Shown: positions 24,829-33,610, counted from the first letter of the stretch. The stretch: DNA of 64,000 nucleotides from an uncultured Tateyamaria sp. (GCA_947501275.1 CANMVD010000002.1:248001-312000), one strand, 5' to 3'. Program-made: numbers and translations. The notes: a model not told the origin generated them from the letters alone.

Positions 24829-26664
24829 TCAGGCGACGCGAATGGGTTTGTCTGGAACCAGATCAAGCCGGATCGCGCGTTCCAGATTTTCGGCGCGCAC
24901 GTCGATGAGAATGCTGAGCATGGATTCCAGTGTGAAATACGCCCGCAACACCCGAAAGATCAGGTATTCGGGCAAGGCGATGATCCCGCGCGGCACGCCA
25001 TTCAGCAGCGACGCCAGAACCGCCATGATGGCAGGGGCACCGGTGGTGACGGCGACAATAGACTGCCAGACAATGGGCGTGTTCGCATTGAACGCGAGGC
25101 CCCATTCCAGCCCCCCGAAAATGATCAGCGGCACCAGCATTGCCCGTCGTGCCGAATTGACCAGCATGTAGGGCAGAATGACCTTGCCCCGCAGGGTCAT
25201 GTTGGACCCATAGATCAGATCCCGGCAGCGCGACGAGATGTGATAGATTGAGCGAAACCACCGCATCCGTTGTTCGCGCATATGCCGGTATGACGAGGGT
25301 ACTTCGGAGATGTAGCGGATCTTTGGATCCACAACCGAGTGAAAGCCAAGTTCGCCAATGCGCAAGGAGATGTCGGTGTCTTCGCCATTCATCCCTTCCA
25401 CAAAACCACCCAGATACCGTGGGTGATGGGTGCGGTAGACAACGAACATGCCCGGGATGCCGACAACACCGTTCACAGCCCCCATCGCGACCGAGTAAAA
25501 GCCATGTTTCACCAGCACTTCGAGCAAGCGTGCCCTATCAAAAAGCGCTCCGCCGGGCGGCACCGGCACGCCGCCAACCACTCCAACAGAGGGATCTGTG
25601 AAATAAGGCATGGCGCGCGCGAAATTGTCCTCACCCACCAACGTGTCAGCGTCAACACGGACCAGAAATTCGGTTTCACAGGCGTCGAGACCCGCATTCA
25701 GGGCATTGGATTTACCCGGCTTAGGGACATTGATTACGCGGCCCTTCGCGGCAGTGCAGGCCGCTAGCGTGTTGCGTGCAATTTCTTCGGTATCATCCGT
25801 CGAGTTGTTGTTCATGATCAGGATGTGCACATCCCCGCCATAACGCGCGGCGGCCCGATCCATCGCATTGATCGTATCCTTGATGATGTAGCTTTCGTTA
25901 TGTGCCGGAACGATCACGGACACAGGCGGCGTGAACCGCGGTGTCTTGGCCGTCAGGACATCGTAGATCGCGAGCATGTAGAGCTGACCAAACAGCACCG
26001 GCAGGAACAGGAACACACCGGGCCCGATTCCGCCCAACAGTGTCCAGCTGCGCATCACTTCGACAGCGCGCAGCTCCATCCCCCCGACCCAAAATGCCAC
26101 GGCGGCAGCAACTGCGACTGTCAGACCAAGGCGCACAATCGCGCGCATCTGACTGACGGGAATATGTTCGATCCGTATGCGTGCCGGCATGAAACCACGT
26201 TCCAGCAGCTTGAACGAGTACACCGCAAAACCGAACAACCCCGATGCGATGGCGCTGAAGTGCAGCGAAAAGGAATGGCCCAGAACGTGCTGCGCAAATG
26301 CGTTGGCCAGATCAAAAACGGCACATCCCACAAGAAAGGTGAGCACCATATCGAGGCCAAACAGGGTCCGTTCGCGCAGGCCACCCGAGCTGAACGTGGC
26401 AAAGGCGCAAAAAAACGAAATCAGGAAGATCCGGATCGCAATGGCGTGCCGTCCAGTATGGGTCGAAAACACGTAGTCCCTGTTGGGGAACACCTGTGCA
26501 AGCGTTTCCGTGTTTACGAGCCAAAGCTGAAGAGCTGCGATCAGAGTGAACAATGCCAACATCTTTGGGGCCTGCCACTCGGACACCGGGCCCGCAAAGC
26601 GCTTGGGCGCACTGTCCACCGAGATGTAGTTGATTTGCTCGCGGTTATCGTCGCCGGTGCTCAT
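24829..26664 (-). CDS. Processive family-2 glycosyltransferase (polysaccharide synthase)
   Basis: This 611-residue inner-membrane protein has about five N-terminal transmembrane helices, a cytoplasmic GT2 domain and two or more C-terminal helices. The catalytic motifs are all present: VSVIVPAHNESYIIKDTI, the DxD in FLVRVDADTLVG, GEDTDISLRIGE (the acceptor-side acidic motif) and QRMRW (the QxxRW of processive synthases). No PilZ domain is visible, unlike bacterial cellulose synthase BcsA. It overlaps the BcsB-like gene by ATGA. I infer that it polymerises sugars from a nucleotide donor and extrudes the chain. The adjacent sqdB homologue suggests a donor containing sulfoquinovose, though this is not proven. 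Confidence 0.87.
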   Translation of the reverse strand: MSTGDDNREQINYISVDSAPKRFAGPVSEWQAPKMLALFTLIAALQLWLVNTETLAQVFPNRDYVFSTHTGRHAIAIRIFLISFFCAFATFSSGGLRERTLFGLDMVLTFLVGCAVFDLANAFAQHVLGHSFSLHFSAIASGLFGFAVYSFKLLERGFMPARIRIEHIPVSQMRAIVRLGLTVAVAAAVAFWVGGMELRAVEVMRSWTLLGGIGPGVFLFLPVLFGQLYMLAIYDVLTAKTPRFTPPVSVIVPAHNESYIIKDTINAMDRAAARYGGDVHILIMNNNSTDDTEEIARNTLAACTAAKGRVINVPKPGKSNALNAGLDACETEFLVRVDADTLVGEDNFARAMPYFTDPSVGVVGGVPVPPGGALFDRARLLEVLVKHGFYSVAMGAVNGVVGIPGMFVVYRTHHPRYLGGFVEGMNGEDTDISLRIGELGFHSVVDPKIRYISEVPSSYRHMREQRMRWFRSIYHISSRCRDLIYGSNMTLRGKVILPYMLVNSARRAMLVPLIIFGGLEWGLAFNANTPIVWQSIVAVTTGAPAIMAVLASLLNGVPRGIIALPEYLIFRVLRAYFTLESMLSILIDVRAENLERAIRLDLVPDKPIRVA

Positions 26665-28217
26665 CCTTCCGCCTCCGCCAGTGTCGTGGCGTCCGGTGTG
26701 ATCAGCAAAGCCAACCCGACGTGCTCAATGGTGTGCCCCGGCTGCAGCTCGGTCACTGTCAAATCGCCGCCAACACCGTTTGCGGTCACAAGAAAGTTTG
26801 ACCCCGCCTGATTTGCAGTCTCGTACGCATTTTGCGCTCTGAGCACTTTGACATGTGCGCGCCCAATGCCAGGTTTTATGGCCGCACCAGCGGGAAGCAC
26901 TGTGTCGAGCATACGGCTGGCAGTGTCGGCTTCGACTGCGTTCAACTTGGACAGTTGAGAGATTTCGATTGTTGCGACGTCTGCAAGCGCGGCGCGCACA
27001 GCAGTCAGCGGATCGGCAAAAGCCTTGCCGCTCATGATCAAACGGGAAGTCGGCAGCAGCTCAGCCACCAGTTCCGGCCCGCGATCACAAACCCCGTTCT
27101 GCGCGGCAGTGCTTGAGGCCACCACATCAATTACGTTGGCCGCTTCGTGCATTTGCACGGGCAGGTCGATGAGCGTGTGCCATTCGGTTTGTGTGCCCGC
27201 GACGTGCGTTTGATAGACAAGCCGATTGTTCAGTGTGACCGTCAGGAACCATTGGTCATCACCAAACATGCGGCCCAGTTTCATATGCAGATCAAGCTGC
27301 GCAGGCATCGGTTTGGCCACCGCGCCTTGCATCTCATACCGCTCTCGCCAAACCGCCTGATGATGAAACCGGCGCAATCCCGCGCCAGCCGCGATCAGTG
27401 GCTTGTCGCCGAGCGCGTCGCCTTGCACTGGCAATTCGGGGAACACTTTTCGGGCTGCGCGCAGGTCTTCTGTTGTCAGTGCAGCCTCCATTTGACCCGC
27501 GGCAAAGACAGTGGTGACGCCGCCGCGCTTGAGCTGCGTGGCGAGAACCAGCCGACGCACTTGTTCCTGATCCGCGAGTGTGTTCGGCCATGCAACGTGC
27601 GCCACGTGACCACCCGCACGAATGATGTCGCCGGGGCTTGTCATCGGATGCTCCAGCGTGAGGTAAATTGCGCTGGTCGTCTCGATCTCGACGATGGCCT
27701 CAATGCCACCTTCTGCGCTGCACTGGTGTTGGGGGCCAGTGCCTTGCAGCGAGAAAGAAACGACCAGCTGGTCCCCTGCAAAATCCAACGGTGAAAGTGG
27801 AATTCGCAGGGAACGTCCCACCTCGCCTGGACGCAGCAACATCTCACCGCGCCGGGTGTTGCGGACAGAGATGCGCAATGCGCCCTCCACCCCATCCAGC
27901 ACTTGTGATGTTGCATTGATTTGGAGGTATCCAGACGTAGGGCGCGCATCCATCGGCATGATGAAGGCAACGCTTTGGTAGGCGGGTAAACCAGACAGAA
28001 TGACCGGGTGATCAGGATTGCTGCGCACAAGGCGTGCGGTGTGTGTGTCCTGTGATGAGGCCGGAGTGCGGTGTTCAAAAACCAGTTGGGGGTCGGATGT
28101 CAGTGCACGCACATAATCCTTACCGCTTTCAAGGATGTTCATGCTCGACAGCAGGAGGGCCGTGCCTGCCAATAGAAAACCCAATAACCCAATGCCAATC
28201 ATACGCATTTTGTTCAC
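26661..28217 (-). CDS. BcsB-like periplasmic subunit of a polysaccharide synthase
   Basis: This 518-residue protein starts with one hydrophobic segment (MIGIGLLGFLLAGTALLLSS) and is otherwise periplasmic beta-rich. QSVAFIMPMDARPTSGYLQI, RIPLSPLDFAGDQLVVSFSL and the Cys-containing HQCSAEGGIEAIVEIETTSAIYL resemble the carbohydrate-binding and flavodoxin-like modules of BcsB. Unlike BcsB it has no C-terminal transmembrane anchor and is shorter (BcsB is usually over 700 residues). The start is a GTG at 28217; an ATG nine bases later is possible. It is translationally coupled to the glycosyltransferase and probably guides the nascent polymer across the periplasm. Confidence 0.68.
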   Translation of the reverse strand: MNKMRMIGIGLLGFLLAGTALLLSSMNILESGKDYVRALTSDPQLVFEHRTPASSQDTHTARLVRSNPDHPVILSGLPAYQSVAFIMPMDARPTSGYLQINATSQVLDGVEGALRISVRNTRRGEMLLRPGEVGRSLRIPLSPLDFAGDQLVVSFSLQGTGPQHQCSAEGGIEAIVEIETTSAIYLTLEHPMTSPGDIIRAGGHVAHVAWPNTLADQEQVRRLVLATQLKRGGVTTVFAAGQMEAALTTEDLRAARKVFPELPVQGDALGDKPLIAAGAGLRRFHHQAVWRERYEMQGAVAKPMPAQLDLHMKLGRMFGDDQWFLTVTLNNRLVYQTHVAGTQTEWHTLIDLPVQMHEAANVIDVVASSTAAQNGVCDRGPELVAELLPTSRLIMSGKAFADPLTAVRAALADVATIEISQLSKLNAVEADTASRMLDTVLPAGAAIKPGIGRAHVKVLRAQNAYETANQAGSNFLVTANGVGGDLTVTELQPGHTIEHVGLALLITPDATTLAEAEG

Positions 28218-28300
28218 CGTTCATCTGAAACTGAAACGCCCCGGTCCCCATGTCGCGTCTACCTCCAAGCAGGTGCGACACGGGGCTCAGGTGCGAAGGG

Positions 28301-29521
28301 TCAGGCCGCTTTTTGGGCCTTTGGAGGAAGTACGCCTGGGCGCTGCTTGTCCGTCCATGTTGAGACGCACGGGATCATTTTACGGATGCAGCGATCAGCG
28401 TATTTAGCGGCGATCTGTTGGGTTTCTTCGATCAGCCCTTCGGCCAGCGTGACGGGTTTCAGACCCAGAGAGAGAAAGGTCTTGTTCGACACGCGCAGGT
28501 CATTCTCAGCAGCCTCGTTGCGTGGATTGTCCACATTGGCAATCACAGCACCTGAGGCCTCAGCCACCAACTTGGCCAACGACCGGACCGTGTGGGTTTC
28601 CGTCATCTGGTTAAGAATGGCGACCCGGTCGCCGTTGGCGGGTGGGTTTTCCACGGCCAGAGCAAGGCATTTCACAGTGTCCTGAATGTGGATAAACGCG
28701 CGGGTCTGACCACCTGTGCCATGTACTGTCAGCGGATGCCCCACAACGGCCTGCATCAGGAAGCGGTTGAGAACCGTGCCATAGTCGCCGTCGTAGTCAA
28801 ACCGATTGATCAGCCGCTCATCCAGGCGGGTTTCGTCAGTTTGGGTTCCCCAGACAATGCCCTGGTGCAAGTCAGTGATCCGCAAATGGTCGTTCTTGGC
28901 GTAGAACTGGAACAGAAGCTGATCCATCGACTTTGTCATGTGGTAGATGCTGCCGGGATTGGTGGGATAAAGGATATCCCGCTTCATGATCTGTTTGTCA
29001 TCGCCGGGCACATAGACCGGCAGATACCCTTCTGGAATCTCAAGCCCGTCGTCGTCATAGCCGTAGACGCCCATCGTTCCGAGGTGCACGAAGTGCGGGT
29101 CCAGCTCCAGTGCGACCGAAGCGGCCAGCAGGTTGTGGGTGCCCGAGATGTTGTTGTCTACTGTGTAGCGTTTTTCGCCAACGCCCTTCATCGAGTATGG
29201 GGCGGCGCGTTGTTCACCAAAATGGATGATGGTGTCAGGTTGAACCTGCGCCAACAGCTGTGTAACGGCATCAAAATCACGCGCTACGTCGATGTTCTGG
29301 AACTCAATGGTGCGGCCTGTGTGCTCTTTCCATGCAAGCAGGCGATCCGCCATGGACGCGATTGGTGTCAGGCTGTCAGCACCCATTTTCGCATCAATCT
29401 CACGGCGCGACATGTTGTCGACAATCGTGATGTTGTGGCCCAGTTGGGACAGGTGAAGGGCCGTGGGCCACCCGCAGAAACCGTCTCCACCGACGACGAT
29501 GATATCTTTAGCATTGGTCAT
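28301..29521 (-). CDS. sqdB: UDP-sulfoquinovose synthase homologue (SqdB/SQD1 type)
   Basis: This 406-residue extended short-chain dehydrogenase matches SQD1/SqdB, which makes UDP-sulfoquinovose from UDP-glucose and sulfite. The NAD motif is DIIVVGGDGFCGWPTALHLS (residues 6-25). Family-specific blocks follow: DSLTPI (49-54), HFGEQRAAPYSM (100-111), LGTMGVYG (147-154), and the catalytic YHMTK (Tyr193, Lys197). TDLHQGIVWGTQTDET and NRFLMQAVVGHPLTVHGTGG also match. No lipid-type partner (SqdC, SqdD, SqdX) is nearby; the downstream genes encode a BcsB-like protein and a processive synthase. The start at 29521 follows AAGGAAAAAG. It is the first gene of this cluster, behind the palindrome at 29641-29662. 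Confidence 0.88.
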   Translation of the reverse strand: MTNAKDIIVVGGDGFCGWPTALHLSQLGHNITIVDNMSRREIDAKMGADSLTPIASMADRLLAWKEHTGRTIEFQNIDVARDFDAVTQLLAQVQPDTIIHFGEQRAAPYSMKGVGEKRYTVDNNISGTHNLLAASVALELDPHFVHLGTMGVYGYDDDGLEIPEGYLPVYVPGDDKQIMKRDILYPTNPGSIYHMTKSMDQLLFQFYAKNDHLRITDLHQGIVWGTQTDETRLDERLINRFDYDGDYGTVLNRFLMQAVVGHPLTVHGTGGQTRAFIHIQDTVKCLALAVENPPANGDRVAILNQMTETHTVRSLAKLVAEASGAVIANVDNPRNEAAENDLRVSNKTFLSLGLKPVTLAEGLIEETQQIAAKYADRCIRKMIPCVSTWTDKQRPGVLPPKAQKAA

Positions 29522-29609
29522 GTTCTTTTTCCTTTTGTGGGCCCCTCCAGGCGGCCCGTTCAACATGACAAAAGGTTTAGACCCCCTGACATCGCAACGG
29601 TGGGGAGCG

Positions 29610-29662
29610 ATGGGATAGGCCAAGAGGAATTGGAATGACCCCCCTATCCCATGGGATAGGGG
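29610..29662. promoter_or_regulatory. Palindromic regulator site upstream of sqdB, plus a half copy
   Basis: Positions 29641-29662 form a perfect 22-bp palindrome with core CTATCCCATGGGATAG (29644-29659) and no loop, which favours a protein-binding site over an RNA hairpin. ATGGGATAGG occurs again at 29610-29619, nearer the gene. The site is about 90-140 bases before the sqdB start and just after the hybrid kinase stop. The core matches a second palindrome at 32823-32838 in 12 of 16 positions. Confidence 0.75.
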
Positions 29663-29671
29663 ACGCTGTTC

Positions 29672-32209
29672 TTAGGAGGTGTCCGTTTGGCGCGAAAGAG
29701 CAGCATCCAGAATCGATTGCGCCGCTCTGCCTTCGGCTTCAATCCGTTGCGCCCAGTTCTCATGGTCCTTGAACCGCCCAGCGCGGGCATCCTGTTCAAC
29801 GACCTGCAGCGTCTCTTGCAAGGCAGTCAGCCCCAAAAGCGATGCAGCCCCCTTGGCCTTGTGTGCCGCTTCGGCGAGAGGCGTTTGATCTGCCGCGTCA
29901 TGTCCCGCACGCATGTCCGCAAGCAACGTCGTCAGTTCCGACATGTACTTTTGTGCAATTTCACGTGCCTTGGTCTCACCAATGACTTCGATCATCTCTG
30001 ACAACGCCTCGGGGAACTGGGCACTGTCCAGATGCGTCAACCGCTCAGACGTAACTTCGGAAATGATGGTGTGCAGAGCGTCCAAACGTATCGGTTTTGT
30101 GTGGAAACGATCCATACCGGCAGCCAATGCGTCAGCGCGATACTCTTCGCGCCCATGCGCGGTTAATCCGACTACCAGCGTTTTCGTGTTTGGCCCATCG
30201 CGCGTGCGCAAGTGTCCGGTTGCAGTTATCCCGTCCATGACCGGCATACTGATGTCCATGAAAATTACGTCAAAGGCGGTTTCCTCCACCTGCGCAAGGC
30301 AATCCTCACCGTTAATGGCCTCCGCCACCGTGTGGCCCATAGCACGAAGCATATCGCCCAGAACGCTTCGATTGATCGAGTTGTCTTCGACGATCAGCAC
30401 GTTGCACGACTGGGTGTCATTCTCGACCGTGTTCACGTGCGCTACCATTTCGCGCGGGGCGGAATCTGGACGTTCGACAGGCAATGTCAGAGTAAAGGTC
30501 GATCCCCTGCCCTCGGTGCTTTTGAGCGATACATCTCCGTCCATGGCCCGCGCGATGCGCCGCGAAATCGACAGCCCAAGCCCGTCGCCGCGGGTTTGAC
30601 GCCCTTCGCTTTCAGCCGCTGCAAAGAAATCTTCGAACACCTGTTCTTGTTGATCTTCAGGAATACCGATTCCGGTGTCCTCAATCTCAAACCGCAAAGA
30701 GGATGTGTCGGGTCCGTGAATGCCGCTGACACGCAGCGCAATCACGCCCTCTTCCGTAAACTTGATCGCATTGCCAATCAAGTTGGTGAGGATTTGACGG
30801 ATACGGCCTGCATCACCGCGATAAGGTCCGCGCATCGCGGCATCTATGTCCAGCGTCAGCCCAAGGTTCTTTTCTCGCGCCAGGGGTTCGAACATATCCA
30901 CCAAACCCCGCATCAGATCGGTCAGCCGAAAATCCTGTGCGGTCAGCTGCAACTCCCCCGTTTCAATCCGGGTGATATCAAGCGCCTCGTTCACGTGTTC
31001 GAGTAGGATCTCGCTTGATGATGTGGCAATTGAGGCATAGCGCGCCTGTTGCTCGTCGAGCGGCGTTGTGCGCAGCAGATCCAAAACGCCAAGAATTCCG
31101 TTCAGCGGTGTGCGCATCTCGTGGCTCATAACTGTGAGGAATTGCGATTTGGCCTTGTCGGTGCGTTCCGCACGATCGCGTGCGTCTATCAACTTCTGCT
31201 CGTTGATTTTGCGCTCACTGATGTCGCGGATGTAGGCGATAAAGGTTGTGTCATCGCCATCATCAGTGGTGGTGATATTAAGTTCCACCGGAAACTCTTC
31301 TCCGGTTTTGCGCAGTGCCGCCAATTCAATTCGCCCTGCATCCACGACGCGCGGAATGCGTGTGTCCAGATATCTTTGCATCCCATTATGATGAGCGTCG
31401 CGCATACGATGCGGGATGAAGGTGTCTTCCATTGTCTGTCCCACGATCTCATCACGCCGCCATCCAAACACCCGCTCGGCAGCGGCGTTGAAATCTACAA
31501 TCCGCCCATCCGTGTCCGCAGTCACTATGGCATCCAGCGATGCCGCCACGGTCGAGGCGAGCTGTTGGGACGACGCTGACAGGGCCGCATCGCGCAAGGC
31601 TGCACGGCTCAGCAGCCGATCAAGCACAATCATCAAACCAGCCATCAAAACCAGCACAACAATGGCGATGCCACCTGTGCGCGACAACTGGCGCGCAAAT
31701 TCCGCGCGCCGGGCCTCTGAAGCCTCGGCGCCAAGACGCACGCCCAGCAGCGCGATACTGCGCACATGTGGCCGCACCTCCCGCACCAGTGATTGCATCT
31801 GCACCAACGCAGGTCCCGCCAGAGGACCGGGCGCGTCCGACAGAGATATCGCCCTTTCAGCAAAACGATTTATCGGTGCAATCAGGTCTGCGGCTTCCGC
31901 GCTGTCGCCAAATATCTCCGCGGCGCGACCTGAGTTGATGATGTTGAGGCGGCTGAGGGCAATATCGACCCGCAATTGCACCACATCATCCGAATAGGGT
32001 TTGGATGCGGCTTGCTCAGTGAGCGTTGCGTCCAAATTCGCAAACTCCGTATCGATTTGCGAAATGCTCCACTGCATATTGTCCTCCGCCGAACGGGACA
32101 AATCCTGCAACTGCACCACCAGATTGGCGCCCATGCCCAACAACAAACAAATGAGCAGGCCAATGCCTGCCAGGATTGATATTCGATAGCGGTTCAACCC
32201 GGCCTTCAT
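29672..32209 (-). CDS. Hybrid sensor histidine kinase with PAS, receiver and HPt domains
   Basis: This 845-residue membrane kinase has transmembrane helices at about residues 9-30 and 178-198 flanking a helical periplasmic sensor. A PAS domain (VAASLDAIVTADTDGRIVDF) spans about 215-335. HisKA has the phospho-acceptor His363 in VMSHEMRTPLNGILG, followed by the ATPase domain (GRIRQILTNLIGNAIKFTEEG, DTGIGIP, GDGLGLSISRRI). A receiver domain (VLIVEDNSINRSVL, phospho-Asp in FMDISMPVMDG) and an HPt domain with His783 (AAHKAKGAASLLG) complete it. It lies between the periplasmic protein gene at 32253 and the sqdB cluster. It probably passes phosphate to the LuxR-type regulator at 32903. The start at 32209 follows AGGAG. 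Confidence 0.92.
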   Translation of the reverse strand: MKAGLNRYRISILAGIGLLICLLLGMGANLVVQLQDLSRSAEDNMQWSISQIDTEFANLDATLTEQAASKPYSDDVVQLRVDIALSRLNIINSGRAAEIFGDSAEAADLIAPINRFAERAISLSDAPGPLAGPALVQMQSLVREVRPHVRSIALLGVRLGAEASEARRAEFARQLSRTGGIAIVVLVLMAGLMIVLDRLLSRAALRDAALSASSQQLASTVAASLDAIVTADTDGRIVDFNAAAERVFGWRRDEIVGQTMEDTFIPHRMRDAHHNGMQRYLDTRIPRVVDAGRIELAALRKTGEEFPVELNITTTDDGDDTTFIAYIRDISERKINEQKLIDARDRAERTDKAKSQFLTVMSHEMRTPLNGILGVLDLLRTTPLDEQQARYASIATSSSEILLEHVNEALDITRIETGELQLTAQDFRLTDLMRGLVDMFEPLAREKNLGLTLDIDAAMRGPYRGDAGRIRQILTNLIGNAIKFTEEGVIALRVSGIHGPDTSSLRFEIEDTGIGIPEDQQEQVFEDFFAAAESEGRQTRGDGLGLSISRRIARAMDGDVSLKSTEGRGSTFTLTLPVERPDSAPREMVAHVNTVENDTQSCNVLIVEDNSINRSVLGDMLRAMGHTVAEAINGEDCLAQVEETAFDVIFMDISMPVMDGITATGHLRTRDGPNTKTLVVGLTAHGREEYRADALAAGMDRFHTKPIRLDALHTIISEVTSERLTHLDSAQFPEALSEMIEVIGETKAREIAQKYMSELTTLLADMRAGHDAADQTPLAEAAHKAKGAASLLGLTALQETLQVVEQDARAGRFKDHENWAQRIEAEGRAAQSILDAALSRQTDTS

Positions 32210-32252
32210 GGGTGATCTCCTGTTTGGAGTCACCCTAGAGGCCGCGCGCAAT

Positions 32253-32747
32253 TCAATCCACGACCTTCAGGCGATTCAGTTGCCAGATGCTGAACGCATA
32301 AATCGTCTCGGTCTGGTACTTGGGGTCCGCATCATAGGGAAACACGACCCAGTACGGTCCCTTGTCACGCACGGACATAACCTTTCCGTTCATACGCGTG
32401 GCGATGATCGGCGCGTTGTCCTCGACTTGATCCAGAGGCATCACGACCTTGTAGTCGTTCAATGCCACCATTTCGACGGATGTTCCCTCAGCTTCCACAG
32501 AGGCCAGCACCACGCTCAGCGGCACCCCGGAAAAGGTGACGTCGCCATCCGTCCAGATAGTTGTGGTCTCGATTGTCACCTGCTCCATGTTGTCTAGGTC
32601 TTCGAGACTGAATTGTACGGGATCGGATTTGGAGCCCGACGTCGAAACCTGCAACGCCATTTCGGATTGTGCCGTCGCCGGCAAAAGCCAGCCCCAGCAC
32701 AATGCAAACAGAATGGCTATCGCCCGTGAGTGGTGTCTTTTTGCCAT
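32253..32747 (-). CDS. Periplasmic protein related to molybdopterin-binding oxidoreductase domains
   Basis: This 164-residue protein has a signal peptide (RAIAILFALCWGWLLPATAQS) and a mature domain resembling the sulfite-oxidase-type molybdopterin-binding fold in reduced form. The pattern FSLEDLDNMEQVTIET, FSGVPLSVVLASV, ALNDYKVVMPLDQV, GKVMSVRDKGPYWVVFPYD is characteristic. The Cys that would bind molybdenum is absent, so catalysis is unlikely. The start at 32747 has GGAG seven bases upstream; an in-frame start at 32777 is weaker. It is 43 bases upstream of the kinase gene on the same strand and probably acts as its periplasmic sensing partner (inference). Confidence 0.7.
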   Translation of the reverse strand: MAKRHHSRAIAILFALCWGWLLPATAQSEMALQVSTSGSKSDPVQFSLEDLDNMEQVTIETTTIWTDGDVTFSGVPLSVVLASVEAEGTSVEMVALNDYKVVMPLDQVEDNAPIIATRMNGKVMSVRDKGPYWVVFPYDADPKYQTETIYAFSIWQLNRLKVVD

Positions 32748-32822
32748 TTGTTTCTCCAAATCCGACAAGAAATTCATATAACTTGCCTACAATTTTGATC
32801 AGCAGAGCATTGGCATAGTCAC

Positions 32823-32838
32823 CTATACCAAAGTATAG
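32823..32838. promoter_or_regulatory. Palindromic regulator site in the divergent promoter region
   Basis: CTATACCAAAGTATAG has six-base inverted arms (CTATAC, GTATAG) and lies between the kinase/periplasmic operon and the LuxR-type regulator gene, 65 bases before the latter's ATG. It shares the form CTATNCCANNGNATAG with the site upstream of sqdB, suggesting that the same protein binds both. The LuxR-type regulator encoded beside it is the obvious candidate. Confidence 0.6.
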
Positions 32839-32902
32839 TTCTGCCACGCTTTGACCATTTTTTTTGGGTTGTATGTGCGTAAAGAGTTAAAAGGCCAAAG
32901 AC

Positions 32903-33520
32903 ATGACGAACATCCTGATTGCTGACGATCATGACCTCGTCCGGGACACAATCGCTGCGTATCTCGAAAGCGTTGAGGATTTCAGAGTTCAGACGGCATC
33001 CGATCTGGACAGTGCATTGGAACTGATGCGCGGTCTCGATTCATTTGATCTGCTGATTCTGGACTACAACATGCCCGGAATGGATGGGCTGAACGGGCTT
33101 GCCCGTGCTCGCCAGAGCTTTCCTGCCACCAAGGTTGTGTTGATGTCAGGCGTAGCTACGCGTGACGTTGCCAACAAAGCCATGGAAAGCGGTGCAAATG
33201 GGTTTATCCCCAAATCCCTGACCGCCCCGTCGCTGGTCAATGCAATCAAATTTGTGTTGTCGGGTGAACGATATTTCCCGTTCGACTTCGGCACGACCGA
33301 AACCGCTGCCGCGCCCTCAGGTGCCTTTGCCAATTTGTCCGAGCGCGAGATGCAGACGCTGGGACAGCTTTGCATCGGATTGTCGAACAAGGAAATCGCC
33401 CGCAACCTTGGCATTCAGGAAGTGACCGTCAAACTGCATGTGAAAAACGTGCTGGCCAAACTTGGCGTTTCCAACAGAACGCAGGCCGCTTTGCTGGCCA
33501 AGGAAAAGCACATCGTTTAG
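32903..33520 (+). CDS. LuxR/NarL-family response regulator
   Basis: This 205-residue regulator has a receiver domain (ILIADDHDLVRDTIAAYLE) with phospho-acceptor Asp54 in LLILDYNMPGMDGL and the conserved Lys in GFIPKSL. A NarL-type helix-turn-helix follows (LSEREMQTLGQLCIGLSNKE, then IARNLGIQEVTVKLHVKNVLAKLG). AAGG precedes the ATG. It is divergent from the periplasmic protein and kinase genes, which makes it the likely output of that kinase. The palindrome at 32823 lies in its promoter region. I infer that it controls the sqdB exopolysaccharide-type cluster and its own synthesis. Confidence 0.92.
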   Translation: MTNILIADDHDLVRDTIAAYLESVEDFRVQTASDLDSALELMRGLDSFDLLILDYNMPGMDGLNGLARARQSFPATKVVLMSGVATRDVANKAMESGANGFIPKSLTAPSLVNAIKFVLSGERYFPFDFGTTETAAAPSGAFANLSEREMQTLGQLCIGLSNKEIARNLGIQEVTVKLHVKNVLAKLGVSNRTQAALLAKEKHIV

Positions 33521-33574
33521 GCGCTGCAGCAGGCGTCAGTTTGAACAGTGTTTCAAGCGCCTTGCCTTGTGGCA

Positions 33575-33601
33575 GGCGCCACCCGGATACCGGGTGACGC
33601 C
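33575..33601. terminator. Hairpin between convergent regulator and ABC binding-protein genes
   Basis: GGCGCCACCCGG pairs with CCGGGTGACGCC around an ATA loop, with one mismatch. It lies between the stops of the convergent genes ending at 33520 and 33611 and could end transcription from either side. A second, overlapping stem (GCGCC...GGCGC, 33556-33579) is mutually exclusive with it. No T-run follows. Confidence 0.5.
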
Positions 33602-33610
33602 AATGTCTAT

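Noticed and set aside
24829-28217. Bacterial cellulose synthase bcsA-bcsB
   Set aside because: The glycosyltransferase lacks a PilZ domain, the BcsB-like protein is short without a C-terminal anchor, and no bcsC or bcsZ is present. The sqdB gene points to another polymer.
29641-29662. Intrinsic terminator for the hybrid kinase gene
   Set aside because: The palindrome has no loop bases and no T-run, and its core recurs in another promoter, so an operator is the better reading.
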